A stretch of 64,000 nt of DNA. It comes from Adiantum capillus-veneris. Taxonomy: Eukaryota > Streptophyta > Polypodiopsida > Polypodiales > Pteridaceae. Shown piece after piece: positions 22,044 through 34,274 of the stretch (position 1 is the stretch's first letter; each line of letters opens with the position of its first letter). The position numbers were made by a program, and so were the translations under genes. The notes under the pieces are model-generated. The model worked only from the letters and a program-made list of their open reading frames with translations, made no database searches and was not told the DNA's origin. The stretch spans positions 68,247,912-68,311,911 of the forward strand of contig CM043963.1 in the NCBI GenBank assembly GCA_014529385.2, written 5' to 3'.

Positions 22044-22235
22044 TGAAGGAGTACGAGCGGAAGTGCGACGCGAGAGAGAGTGCGAGAAGAAGAGCACGAT
22101 GATATGGTGAACTCGCTCTACTGTAATGTGTAGAGCATAGTGAGTTCTTATTAGGTTTTAACAAAAGAATATGTGTACATACCTGGCGGCCCGCCCACTT
22201 ACCTGGGCGACCACATTGGGCTTTATACCCCAACA
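22044..22235 (-). repeat. 5' LTR of copia copy 1
   Basis: 192 bp, near identical to 14410-14601 (one visible difference, CGATGATATGG against CGACGATATGG on the + strand). Confidence 0.93.
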
Positions 22236-22240
22236 ACGAT

Positions 22241-22556
22241 TGATGAATCTCTTCCGTCATTTATGACGGGTTAGGTGGCCTACTGTTTATAAAGGAGATA
22301 TGTTATCACTCAAAAGAAGTTCATCATATAAAGGATACATACTGTGGTTCATATGGCTCAGAAGAAATGCTTCTGTATTTCAGAATGATTCAGCCCCTCC
22401 TCTGTCCCTACTTCAGCGAGATCTTCTTCACTCCGCAGTGCAATTGTACAGGCAAGCCAAAGATGTCCCTTTCCAAAATGACTCTGTCTCTTCCATCCAA
22501 AGACGTTGTAGTTGGAAACAATGGACTAAAATAGTACCTCAATTTTATAACCCCTA
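22241..22556 (+). pseudogene. LINE (non-LTR retrotransposon) C-terminal remnant
   Basis: The open stretch has ILWFIWLRRNASVFQND, the tryptophan-rich motif found near the C-terminus of plant LINE ORF2 proteins. It continues to QFYNPY, where the gypsy 2 LTR starts. The sequence after that LTR (28147-28275) ends with T-rich TTTTTTTAATACAATTCT and an A-rich tail, as a LINE 3' end would. Upstream parts were not recognised. Confidence 0.6.
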
Positions 22557-23140
22557 TGTCATGGATGCTTGAGAGTCAGTTGCTGCCTCCATCATTGCCT
22601 GTGTCATCGCCTACATCATCGCTAGAAGGCTCTAGAAGATTCTAGAAGTTCTAAAAGTATCAAAGAGATTCTAGAAGTTTCTAGAAGCATGGAGAAGATT
22701 TCGGAAGAATCTAGAAGTTTCTGGAAAGCTCTAGAAAGTTGAAGAAGGATCCAAAAGGTTCTAGAAGAACTAGAAGGATCAAGAGAGTTCTAGAAGATTC
22801 TAACCTCCTCAAGAAGAACCTAAGAAGTCCTAACCTCCTCAAGTAACCTCCTCAAGCACTAGTATAAATAGGGGTCTTGGGCCACAAGCCCCTCAGTCTT
22901 ACCAACACCAGTTGTGAGGCTCCTATGAGGAAATCCCTCTTCTAGTTCTTATCTTCAAGTCTTGTCCTTGCAATCAAGCCTTGTCTTGTATTGAAGTCAT
23001 GTAATCCAAGTTTTGTGTCTAGCTCTCTTAATAAATTATTAAGTTTTATAATCAATATTAATCTTATCATCAAGTCCAAGTTCTTGTACATTGTGAGCAC
23101 CTCCTCTTGCTCTCTTTTAGCTCTATACGCGCTCATAACA
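22557..23140 (+). repeat. 5' LTR of gypsy 2
   Basis: 584 bp with a striking run of TCTAGAAG-type units (22620-22800) and a TATAAATAGGGG box at 22863-22874, which would be its promoter. Confidence 0.9.
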
Positions 23141-23180
23141 GTTTGGCAAGGCCACCATCTCTTAATCTTCTCAAGCCATC

Positions 23181-24136
23181 ATGGAGCCGACGATGGAAGG
23201 TGTCATCAACGCATTGCAAAGCATCCAAGCTCAGTTACAAGAACTTCGGGAGAGTAACGCTCAACTTCAAGCAGGGCAACCCCTAATCTTAGGACCGACG
23301 TTGCAAGATCTTCAACGTCAAATTCAAGAGCTTCAAGAGACAAGCACACATCAAGCACAAGGTGCAACAACATAAGAAGGAGCCGAAGGTCAGCATGCCT
23401 GAAAAATTTGATGGGACTAGATCAAAGTTTAGAGGTTTTCTCCAACAAGTGTGTCTCTTCATTCGAATGCCTAATTGGGACCCTCCTCTCGGGTATAGCT
23501 CTCTCTTGGTTTGCTCCCTTACTTGAAAAAGAATCTGCTCTTCTTCATGACTTTGAAGATTTTGTGTGGGAGTTCTCTGCAACCTTTGGGGATACTGATA
23601 GAGCAAGGGTTGTTGAAACCAAACTTAGAAATCTCCGCCAAGGATCAAGACTTGCATCCGTCTATGCATCCGAATTTCAACAGCTCACTTGTGATCTGAC
23701 TTGGCATGAGGAATATTTCATTAGCCAATTTTGGTGGGGATTAAAGGATGACGTAAAAGATCTTTTATTGACTATGCCAAAGGTTCACACACTAAGGGAG
23801 TTCATCCCTCAAGCAATAGAATGTGATAATCGACTATTTGAGAGGAGACAAGAGAGGCGTCTTGGGACACCATTGCGACCCCAAACATAAGTGACACATA
23901 ATGGCTACACACCTAAACAGGGCCATGAATCAAGCATTGAGCCCATGAAAATTGATTCAGCACGGTTTCAACCTCTCTCAACCCAGGAGAAGCAAAGGCG
24001 ACGTATTAATGGCTTATGTATGTATTGTGGAGAGCAGGGGCACATAGTTCAACAGTGTCCAAGGAAGAGAAGGATGAAGGTTCATGGTGCAATGGCCTCA
24101 ACGTGTTCGGAAAACATGGACGTCCAACCCCAATAG
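23181..24136 (+). pseudogene. gag: gypsy 2 gag
   Basis: The start MEPTMEGVINALQSIQAQ begins a coiled-coil-like Gln-rich stretch. After a frameshift near 23370 the Gag core follows, with VSMPEKFDGTRSKFRGF, LSWFAPLLEKES and FEDFVWEFSATFGD. A stop at 23888 separates it from a zinc knuckle CMYCGEQGHIVQQC (about 24015-24055). The frame is open in three pieces. Domain order is that of a chromovirus Gag. Confidence 0.85.
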
Positions 24137-27100
24137 AGACCGACCGGTTGGACAAAAGACAAGCAAAAAAAGGTCTCTTTCTTCCCGCTGATTCCACTTC
24201 AAGTTTTATGCTACCAGTCAAGATCCATATGCCGGGTAGGCACATGGATTGTGAAGCATTACTAGATTCAGGTGCAACGGCGTGCTTCATGGACAAAGAA
24301 TTTGCAAAAGAACAAGGCATACCACTTGTGGAGAAGTCTAATCCAGCAACTGTAGAAGTCATTGATAGTCGTCCCCTCGCTTCAGGGGATGTCAGGTATG
24401 AAACTCGCCCCATAGAAGTAACATTCTAGGAGCATGTTTCAAGAATAGCGTTCAATATTATACAAAGCCCAAGCAGTCCAATTGTTATTGGGCTACCGTG
24501 GCTTGAATTACATAATCCTGAAATCGATTGGAGGGCTCGGAGAATTGAACCACGAAAAGTCCAAAAGAAGAAGGGAAGGCATAACAGGCCTATATATCAC
24601 GCGTGCATCCAAAAAGTATCCAACTTTCCTGATATTTTCAACACCAACCGACACTTCGACAACAAAAATCATGGAGGAATTGCCACGTCAATATCAAGAT
24701 TACAATGATGTTTTTGAGAAGAAGAATGCAGACCTCTTACCAGAGCATTGACCCTATGATTGTGCTATAGAGCTTCAGGAAGGAACCCTACCCCCTTTTG
24801 GCCCAATATACAAGCTATCTGAAGATGAATTGGTAGAATTACGCAAAATATTGATGAGAATCTTGCTAAGGGCTTCATACGGCATTCAAAGTCCCCAGTA
24901 GGAGCTCCAATACTCTTTGTAAAAAAGAAGGACGGAACTCTCCGGATGTGCGTGGATTATAGGGGCTTAAACAAGATCACCGTCAAGAATCGCTATCCCC
25001 TTCCCTTGATCCCAGAGCTTCTTGAGTGCCTTGGCAAGGCAAGAGTATTTACAAAAATAGATCTTTGTGGTGCTTACAACCTAGTCAGATCAAAGAAGGT
25101 GATGAATGGAAGATAGCCTTTCGGACAAGGTATGGCCACTTTGAATACACCGTCATGCCATTTGGTCTCACAAATGCCCTAGCTGTTTTTCAACATTTAA
25201 TGAACGATATCTTTCGGGAGTTGTTATTTTGTGGTAATATATTTGGATGATATCTTAATATTTTCCAAGGATCAAGAAGAGCATGAGCACCATGTACGAT
25301 TAGTGCTTGAAAAGCTTCGTGCATGAGGGTTATATGCAAAGTTGGAGAAGTGCTCTTTTCATCAATCTAAGGTGGAATGTCTTGGTTATGTAATTTCTAA
25401 AAAGGATATCCCCATGGATCCAAAGAAGGTTCAAACCATCCTTGATTGGGAGACACCCACCTCGGTAAGAGATGTTCAATGTTTCCTCGGATTTGCAAAT
25501 TTTTATCGTATCTTTATATAGGGATACTCCAAGTTGGTTACAACACTCACAAGGTTGACAGTCCATAATAAGTTTGTCTGGGACTCAGAGGCCGCGAAAG
25601 CATTTCAGACTCTCAAGCAAGCTTTCATGACCGTACCCATTCTAATTCACGCAGATCCTACAAAGCCTTTCATCCTAGAAAGAGACGCTTCAAATTTTTC
25701 CCTTGGCGCTATTCTATCCCAAGTAGGAGAGGATGGTCGAGTACATCCAGTGGCTTTTCATTCCCGCAAGTTCTCAACTACAAAAATCAATTATGAAATC
25801 CATGACAAAGAGCTCTTAGCAATCATCGACTCCTTCGACACTTGGCGTCACATACTTGAAGGAGCTCCTCATAAGATCATTGTCTATACATATCACAAGA
25901 ATTTGAAATACTTCATGGAATCTCGCGTCTTGAATCGTCGCCAAGCCAGGTGGAGTGGTATCCTATCAAGGTTTGATTTTCTTATCTCTTATAGACCCGA
26001 CCGTCAACAAGTTAAGCCAGATGCCTTATTAAGAAGATTCTACTTTGCACCTAGAGAAGGCGACACATCATTTGATCAACAAGAGTCAGTGATTTTGAAA
26101 CCTGAGCAGCTTAAGCTAAACGCCACCATAAGCCAAGCTCCTAAAGATTCTACTTTTCTTTCTAATGTAAAGACGCAAATTGCCAAAGACCCACTTGCTC
26201 AGAATATTAGACAACAACTACAAGGACAAGAGGTTAATGAGAACTTTCAAGAAATTGATGGACTAATTTACTATAAGGGTCTTCTCTATATTCCTCCAGG
26301 ACCAACACGCTTGGAGGTACTTCAACAACGGCATGATCTTCCATCAGTAGGGCATTTTGGGGTTAGTACAAATGAGCTTCTCTCCCGTGACTTTTGGTGG
26401 CCTCAAATGTGGAAGCTTGTCAAGGAGTATGTAGGCACTTGTGACACTTGCAATAGATCAAAGGCCCCTCATCCATCTCCATGGATTTCATTGTAGAGCT
26501 ACCCTTGTCACAAGGATTTGACTCCATTTTAGTAGTTGTGGATCGGTTTACAAAAATGGCACACTTCATTCCAACCACTAAAACCATCACTAGTGAAGGT
26601 ATGACCAAACTCTTTCTACAACATATCTATCGTTATCACGGATTACCGGATGACATAGTTTCTGATCGAGGCCCACAATTCATCTCTAGCTTTTGGAAAA
26701 GCTTATTCAAGCTACTCGGAGTACAAATCAACCTCTCCTCAGTCAATCACCCACAAAGTGATGGACAAACAGAGAGAGTAAATCAAGTTTTGGAACAATA
26801 TCTCCGTTGTACTATCAATTATCACCAGGATAATTGGGTCGAGCTCCTACTGCTAGCAGAATTCTCCTATAATAACAGTTTTCATGGCTCCACCTGTCAC
26901 ACTCCATTCTTTGCTAATTATGGTCAACATCCCAAACAAGATATCCACAGGCACCATCAAGTCAAGAATCCAACTGCTATTCATCTTACACAACAATTAT
27001 CTACCATTCACAAAGAATTTACAATTCACATCAAAGAAGCTCAATCCAAGTATAAGAAAAGTGCAGATCTCTATCGCATGCAACATCCAAAATACAAAGA

Positions 27101-27540
27101 ATGGGATAAAGTGTGGCTCCTCCGATGTGATCTGCGTTCATCTCGTCCCTGTTAAAAGCTTGATTATCGAAGGCTTCGCCCGTTTAAAATTATCCGTCAA
27201 GTCAATCCAGTCACCTATCGACTCCGATTGCCCTCATCCATGAAAATCCATCCGGTCTTTCATGTCTCAGTCCTAGAACCTTGTCACACATCTAAGATCC
27301 CAGGAAGAGCCCTACAACCACCTCCTCCGGTTGAGATTCAAGGACATGACGAATATGAGGTCGAGAAAGTCCTAGATTCTCGAGTTTCGCGTGGCAGGTT
27401 ATAGTACTTGGTGCATTGGAAAGGCTATGATGTTAGTGAACGAACCTGGGAACCAGCACACAATCTACAACATGCATCTCTCAAAGTCCAAGAGTTCCAT
27501 CAACAACATCCATGGAAGCCCAAGTCAAGGAACACCACTG
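24137..27540 (+). pseudogene. pol: gypsy 2 pol with chromodomain
   Basis: Protease: LLDSGATACFMDKEF (about 24260-24305). RT pieces: [26 protein letters not shown] and YLDDILIFS (about 25245), with stops at 24749, 25116 and 25323 or nearby. RNase H starts FILERDASNFSLGAILSQ (25665 on). Integrase: HFGVSTNELL, then CDTCNRSK; the frame changes near 26490, then MDFIVELPLSQG, SDRGPQF and HPQSDGQTERVNQ give D, D and E. A chromodomain follows near 27360-27500 (VLDSRVSRGRL, stop, [17 protein letters not shown]). In living elements this domain guides integration to marked chromatin. Confidence 0.88.
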
Positions 27541-27575
27541 TTCATCATGGAACTCGTCGCTAGAGGAGGGGGTAA

Positions 27576-28146
27576 TGTCATGGATGCTTGAGAGTCAGTC
27601 GCTGCCTGCATCATCGCTTACATTATCGCTAGAAGGCTCTAGAAGAATCTAGAAGGATGTAGAAGATTCTAGAAGTTCTAAAAGTATCAAGGAGATTCTA
27701 GAAGTTTGGAGAAGATTCTCGAAGAATCTAGAAGGTTCTGAAAAGCTCTAGAAAGTTGAAGAAGAATCCAAAAGGTTCTAGAAGAACTAGAAGAATCAAG
27801 AAGGTTCTAGAAGATTCTAACCTCCTCAAGAAGAACCTAGAAAGTCCTAACCTCCTCAAGTAACCTCCTCAAGCACTAGTATAAATAGGGGTCTTGGGCC
27901 ACAAGCCCCCAACACCAGTTGTGAGGCTCCTATGAGGAAATCCCTCTTCTAGTTCTTATGTTCAAGTTTTGTCCTTGCAATCAAGCCTTGTCTTGTACTG
28001 AAGCATGTAATCCAAGTCTTGTATCTAGCTCTCTTAATAAAGTATTAAGTTTAATATCCAATATTAAGCTTATCATCAAGTCCAAGTTCTTGTACATTGT
28101 GAGCACCACCTCTTGCTCTCTTTTAGCTCTATACGCGCTCATAACA
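27576..28146 (+). repeat. 3' LTR of gypsy 2
   Basis: 571 bp. It differs from the 5' LTR by small indels and many substitutions, clearly more than between the gypsy 1 LTRs, so it is an older insertion. Confidence 0.9.
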
Positions 28147-29196
28147 TCCTATAGACTAAAGATGAAAGAGGTGTTGTCTCTGTAAGTCTCATGTACTGGG
28201 GTCACCCCCTTCTTGTGGGTACTTTGTATCTGTTTCTATCTTTTTTTAATACAATTCTACCTTCTCAAAAAAGATAAAATTGATCAATCATGAAGATTTA
28301 TTTGCTCTGATCCTTTTTTTTGGCTTGCAAGTGAAATTTGGACTATCCAAATTGACCCTTGGAATAAGGTTTCATTAGAAATATATTAAAATGAGAAAAA
28401 ACATACATGAAGAGATGATGGACCATGGTGCTCATTACTAGAGCAACCGGGAGGAAGCTACAAACAGAAGCAAGAAAATTACGATAGCCTGAAAAGCTTG
28501 GCGACTATTGTGGTAAGACAGAAAACGATAAGAGACCTCACCATTTTTCATGCTAATTATGTACCATTTTTCATTGTAATTATGTGCATTAATTGTGATT
28601 TGATAGATTCCACACTGTTGATGAAGGTAACAAGTATTCACCAAAAACATTTTTTCCAACCAATGAAAAAAAGTACATTGTGAAAATTCTCTCAGTTTTT
28701 AGGCCAAAATTTGAAGGATTTGCCGGTTTTTACAGTATAATGTGTAAACTTTGGCGGCTTTTTTAAAGACAAGCTTGAAATCTAGTGAGGCTTTTAAAAA
28801 CTACATCAAAGGCTGGTTTTCCGTGAACATCTATGCGCACTGACTCTCTTATCTTCCTCTCTTAAAGTGCACACATGCAGGGCCTCCGTCGGACGTCCGG
28901 TTGTTGTTGAAGAGCGTGACATCATCACCTCCGTTTGGAGCCAGGTCTCCCAAAGCAAGCTAGTTGATTGGCCACTAAAGAATATGCAGAGATGTTCCGT
29001 TCACCCGAATGGAATGAAGAGATGTTCCGTTCGGGTCCGTAGTGCCAGGCAGTGAAGATGCATATTCGGTTGTTTTGCCGGACGATGTGCACCCTATCTC
29101 ATACTCTCACAAGTATATAATCCGTATATGAATCATGCATTAACAACACAGCACTTGGTTTGCAAACCAACTAACTGCCCGACACATGAATAAGCT
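28147..29196. other. LINE 3' end, then intergenic sequence downstream of the NLR gene
   Basis: 28147-28275 completes the LINE interrupted by gypsy 2 (T-rich and A-rich tail). From 28280 to 29190 I see no gene; a short near-repeat AGAGATGTTCCGTTC occurs twice near 28990-29035. Confidence 0.5.
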
Positions 29197-32100
29197 TCAT
29201 GGTAGGCGTGGGGGTGCCGGTGGTGGTGGTGGCGGTGGCGGTGGTGGTGGAGGTGGAGGTGGAGGTGCACCAACATTCTTGGTTCGGGGATGAGGTGCTA
29301 CGTCTCCTCTAACTGCCTTCCACAGTGTTACCAAGCTCTCACTGCATTCCACGCTCTCCAAGCCTACCAACCCCCCACCGCAGGCCAGTGACGCTGGCAG
29401 GCTTTCCAGCCCCACCCCCTCCATTTCCCATCTCCTCAGCTCACTCAGCTGCCCAAAGCTCTCAGGCAATTTCTTTAATTTTGTGCAACCCCCCATGCCC
29501 AGAACCTCCAAACACCGCAGCTGTCCAAAGTTCTCTGGTAGCGCCTCCAGCTCTGCTGCCCCCTCCAGATCCAACTGCCTTAAGCACCTCAGCTGCCCAA
29601 AGCTTCCAGGGAGGTGCTTCACAATTTGGCAATTCTTGAGGCTTAGATATTCCAAGCAACGTAGCTCTCCAAAGCTCTCTGGCAGTGCTTGTAGCCCTGA
29701 GCAATCCCCTAAGAAGAGACGCTTCAAACAAGTGAGCTTTCCAACATTCTGAGGAAGATGCCTTAGTCCCTTGCAATCTGTTAAGTTGAGTACCTCCAAA
29801 CGAATTAGGCAGTGATCACCGGCAGAGATCTCTGGTAGCATCTCAATTCCAGAGCAGAAACCTAAATTGAGGGACTTTAAATTACTTAGCTCCACAAAGC
29901 TCTCAGGTAACTTCTTCAATTCTGAGCAGCCACTCAGATTCAACTGCTTTAGGTTGCCCAGCAGCCCAAAATTATGTGGCAGCTGTTTCACTTCCGAGCA
30001 AGCAGCTAGCGAGAGGACCTCCAAGGACCTCAGTAGTCCAAAACTGTCGGGCAAAACTTGCAGGTCACTGCAACCTCCCAGGTCAAGCTTCTTCAGAGCT
30101 ACCAACTCCCCAAACGTTCTTGGCAGGTGCCTCAACTGGTTGCAATAAAGTAGATCCAGCGTTTTTAGATTGCTCAAGCTCCCAAAGCTCTCCGGCAACC
30201 TTCTCAGACCATTGCAGAACTTCAAGGACAGCTCCTTCAGTGCCCTTAATTGCCCCAGATTCTGTGGAAGCTCCTCAACGTCATAGCAACCACTCATTTC
30301 CAGGACTTCTAAACATTGCAACTTGCAAAGTGAAGTCGGTAGCTCCTTTAGTGTACGACAACCCCGAAGGCCAAGACACACAAGATTGGTGAGGTTTCCA
30401 AGCTCCTTGGGCAGCCTGGACAACCAAATGCAGTCAAAGAGGTATAGAAGCTGGAGAGAATAAAGTTGGCAACAGCTGTCCGGAAGCTCCAATATCTCAT
30501 TCTCAAAGAGACAAAGCACATTCAGAGAGGCCAAATTCTGGCTTTCCAACATGGATAATACAGCAGCTGCTTCAGGAACTCTCAACCGCAACCTCTCCAG
30601 TTTAGACATTGTATTAGGGGTAATCAGTGCTACATTCTCCATGTCTATGCTTTGTAATTGACTTAAACCCTCCAAAGAGCCTATGATGCTTTGCAGCGGC
30701 CTGGAGGACCTTATGAACATCACCTTTAGTTTGCACATGCTTTGAACAAAAGGAGGGAGGTGATATGCATCTCCATCAAAATATAAGAGAAGTGCCTCCG
30801 CAAAAGGGAAGGCCAATGTGGGAGGCCATTCTTGCTCCGTCATGGCACCTAAAAATTGAAGTAAATAGAAACCGTGAGCTAGCAGATTCAATCTGGACTA
30901 GAAATTGAAGGGAAAAACCTCTCCAAGGACGATAATTATGATTTCAAGCTTTAAAGGAGGTTTAACATATGTTATGGACCTGTACTAATGGAAATTATTT
31001 GAGCTTCAAGGGGTTCCGCTGATTGCCAATTCTTAGGTATGCTCCTTCCCTTTTGTGGCATTAGCAGCCGAGTCCGTTGAGATGGTGGGTTGTTCCTTCT
31101 ACCCAAATAGATAGCAAGGTCCCTCATCACATCATGCTGAGAGAAAACTAAAGCCCTAGCACTACCATATTCAAGTGCACGCCCATCATCACTGCATGTA
31201 ATCATCATCATGTTAATTATACACGAGTATGTCCAGAATCAGTATATTCAATATAAAACCAGAGGGAAAGGCATCACCACAAGACATTGCAGTACGGACC
31301 TTTGCAGTTTCTTATCGAAGTCCAAGAGACATCGACTGCCAAGCTCTGCCAGTGCTAAGACTGCATCCATCCATTCCATTCCACGGACATACACCCATAT
31401 GTCCAGTAAGGTATCCACTGAACACCGAGAGTCTTCAGGGTATGCACCCAAGTCTAGAAAGCATTCTTGCAGTTTAAGATCCAAGGCATCAATGCTTGTT
31501 TGAAGACGTCTTTGTAAGGCATTCTTATGATACTCTCCCAATATCTCAGCCTCGCGAAGTTTGTCCCTTGCATTGCGCCATGCTAGGGGAAACCAAACAG
31601 CATTGGAAAGGGATCCACCAATGACTTTGAGAGCTAGTGGAAGGCACTTGCACTCTGATATAACCTGGACATCATGCAGTTCCAAAAGTTTGAGTTTTTG
31701 AAATGTTAAATCTCAGAATACAATCTACTTGATAACTCTTGATTACCTCGTTTACCAGTGTCTCTTCTGCCCAATCAGGAATAGAGTCTTGTCCGAAGGA
31801 CCAATAGCAGAAAAGCCTCTGCGCATTGTTTTCACTCAGCAACCCCAATGTATATATGTGAGTATTGTGAGTCTCCAATGTGGAGGCTTGCCTGGTGGTG
31901 ATTAGGGTCCTGCAGCGCTTTGCATCGAAAGAAAGATTTTCCAGGTTTGCTTTTGACCAGACATCGTCTAACACTAGTAAACGGTTGGAGGACATGCTGA
32001 GAAGCCGGCCTTTCAACTGCCTATATGCATCCTCCTCATTCTGAAACACGGGCAGTGCAGTGCTCCCCCCACAACTTGCTGCCAGATGGTGCTTAGAAGC

Positions 32101-33639
32101 CCCATCATGTCTGGGGATTGTGAAACGGTGAAGAAGTGGATTCGATCTTGGAAAAACTCTGCAACTTTTACAAAATCATTAGTAACCATGGATCATGAAA
32201 TACAAAAAATTAAACTCATTTGCATTTTATAACGTTCAACTGCAATGTATATTTTAACACCAAGAAATTATCATCTATCTCATTACATTATAATATTGTT
32301 GTTTGAATTGGGATAAAATTTTGGCCCTTTTTGAGAACACACAAATTATGGTGTAGGGAATGGCCCTGCACTGGCCATTCCTTGAAATAATGGGTGACCC
32401 CATGGCAACCGACGGAGGCCGGGAGCCATGGTGGGAGCACATTATTTCAGGAATGGCCACCCACTGCAGGGCCATTCCCGGCCGTCAATGATCATGGGGA
32501 GTGGGGCTTGTGAGTGCTCAGGCTCAGTTGCACAGAAGATATCTCATGTTGAGTTGACGCTCCATCATTGCACGTGACGATACGCATTCTGCATGCTGAC
32601 ATGTCGCATGCTTGATGAAATTCCCACGGCTGATGTGATGTTCACTGACTGATCCAGGTAGCCTCGGATTCTGACTGTTCAGATGCCGTGCATCGAAGCA
32701 CTGGTCAGTTGAATTCTGTTGCAGAAGGTGCAGTGGATGCATGGCTGAGATTGCCAGCCCCACGAGCCACGACCTTGATGGTGTAGGGAATGGCCTACAA
32801 TGGCCATTCCTTGAAATAATGGGCGATCCCATGGCGACCGACGAATGTCGAGAGCCATGGTGGGAGCGCATTATTTCAGGAATGGCCACTGCAGGGCCAT
32901 TCCCGGTCGTCAATGGTCATGGGGAGTGGGGCTTGTGAGTGCTCAGGCTCAGTTGCACAGAAGATATCTAATGCTGAGTTAGCGCTCCATCATTGCACGC
33001 AACGATACACATTCTGCATGCTGACCTGTCGCATGCTTGATGAAATTCCCACGGCTGACGTGTTGTTCACTGACTGATCCAGGTAGCCTCGGATTCTGAC
33101 TGTTGAGATGGCGTGCATCGAAGCGCTGGTCAGTTGAATTCTGCTGCAGAAGGTGCAGTGGATGCACGGCTGAGATTGCCAGCCCCACGAGCCACGACCT
33201 TGACGGTGTAGGGAATGGCCCTACAATGGCCATTCCTGGAAATAATGGGCAATCCCATGGCGACCGACAGATGTCGGGAGCCATGGTGGGAGCGCATTAT
33301 TTGAGGAATGGCCACTGCAGGGCCATTCCCGGCTGTCAATGGTTGTGGGGAGTGGTGAATAATTTCGTTTAAGACATTAAAAGACATATCTCCATTGTCA
33401 TAAACATGACACTTTGTAAAAATTGGGGCAAACCCCTTTCAACATTACTAAATGGCTCTAAGTTTTGTAGGCTTTCTCACTTTTGTAGGTGGAATTACAC
33501 TAAAGCTAGGGCTTTTTCTAGCATGATTGTCCAATTGGTTTAGGGTCTCATTATGTTATTATCATATCCATGGTATAGAGAAGCTTATAAGAATATATAT
33601 ATGCTTTGATACTATGAAGAGATAAGGATTTATGAATGT

Positions 33640-33705
<66 letters not shown>

Positions 33706-34240
33706 GCGAGCTAGAGCCAAATGAGGGTGCAAACTTTTATGCTCTTCATCTTTTAGTAGGACAATGTTTGCAAGAAAAGAACCTTTTGATTATAAGGTGT
33801 GCTCGAAGTTGGTGCAAACTACTTTGGCCAATTTGAGGCAACATGGTGCACAATATGATCCATGGCCAGAGAAAGAGTATTTCTTGTTTGGCCGTGGAAA
33901 ACCCCCCACCATCGGAGTTACCATTTTTTTGGATGAGTACCCAAAGGACTAGTACCTCAATCTAGGGTTGACTTTAATCAAAGAGACACTGGGTCTTGTG
34001 TCTTATTATAAGATTTCTTATCTTGGCTGCAACATTGTACCCACCTATGTAATGGGCCTTAGGCTTAGCTATTTGATGTCTATGTTACATAGGAGAAAAA
34101 AAACATTTTGTGATCTTACCCCATTATTTCTCGGGGGTGCATAAGAACCTTATGTTTAGTGATGTATGATTGTTTTGAGAAGACAAAGTACTTATATGTA
34201 TTTTCAAGATGCAAAATCCTACTTAAGATTTTACGGAGCG

Positions 34241-34274
<34 letters not shown>

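Larger units (their letters stand above)
14410..22235 (-). mobile_element. Ty1/copia retrotransposon copy 1, defective, with a nested LTR element
   Basis: Bounded by 192-bp LTRs (14410-14601 and 22044-22235) starting TGTTGGGG and ending CTTCA on the minus strand. It has a perfect 5-bp target duplication ACGAT (14405-14409 and 22236-22240). The primer site TGGTATCAGAGC (initiator Met tRNA type) is at 22041-22030, and the purine tract at 14602-14614 abuts the 3' LTR. Gene order gag-PR-INT-RT-RH is Ty1/copia. It is dead: several stops and frameshifts, a changed protease site, and a 2.27-kb insertion in gag. A second, cleaner copy is at 56521-62050. Confidence 0.95.
22557..28146 (+). mobile_element. 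Ty3/gypsy chromovirus (gypsy 2), decayed
   Basis: LTRs 22557-23140 and 27576-28146 start TGTCATGGATGCTTGAG and end GCTCATAACA. Flanks are CCCTA and TCCTA, a 5-bp duplication with one change. A purine tract TAGAGGAGGGGG precedes the 3' LTR. The interior encodes Gag, protease, RT, RNase H, integrase and a chromodomain, all broken by stops and frameshifts. The chromodomain and the gene order place it among chromoviruses. It inserted into the end of a LINE. Confidence 0.92.

Noticed and set aside
29325-30392. Several + strand open frames of up to 138 codons
   Set aside because: Antisense shadows of the leucine-rich repeats of the NLR.
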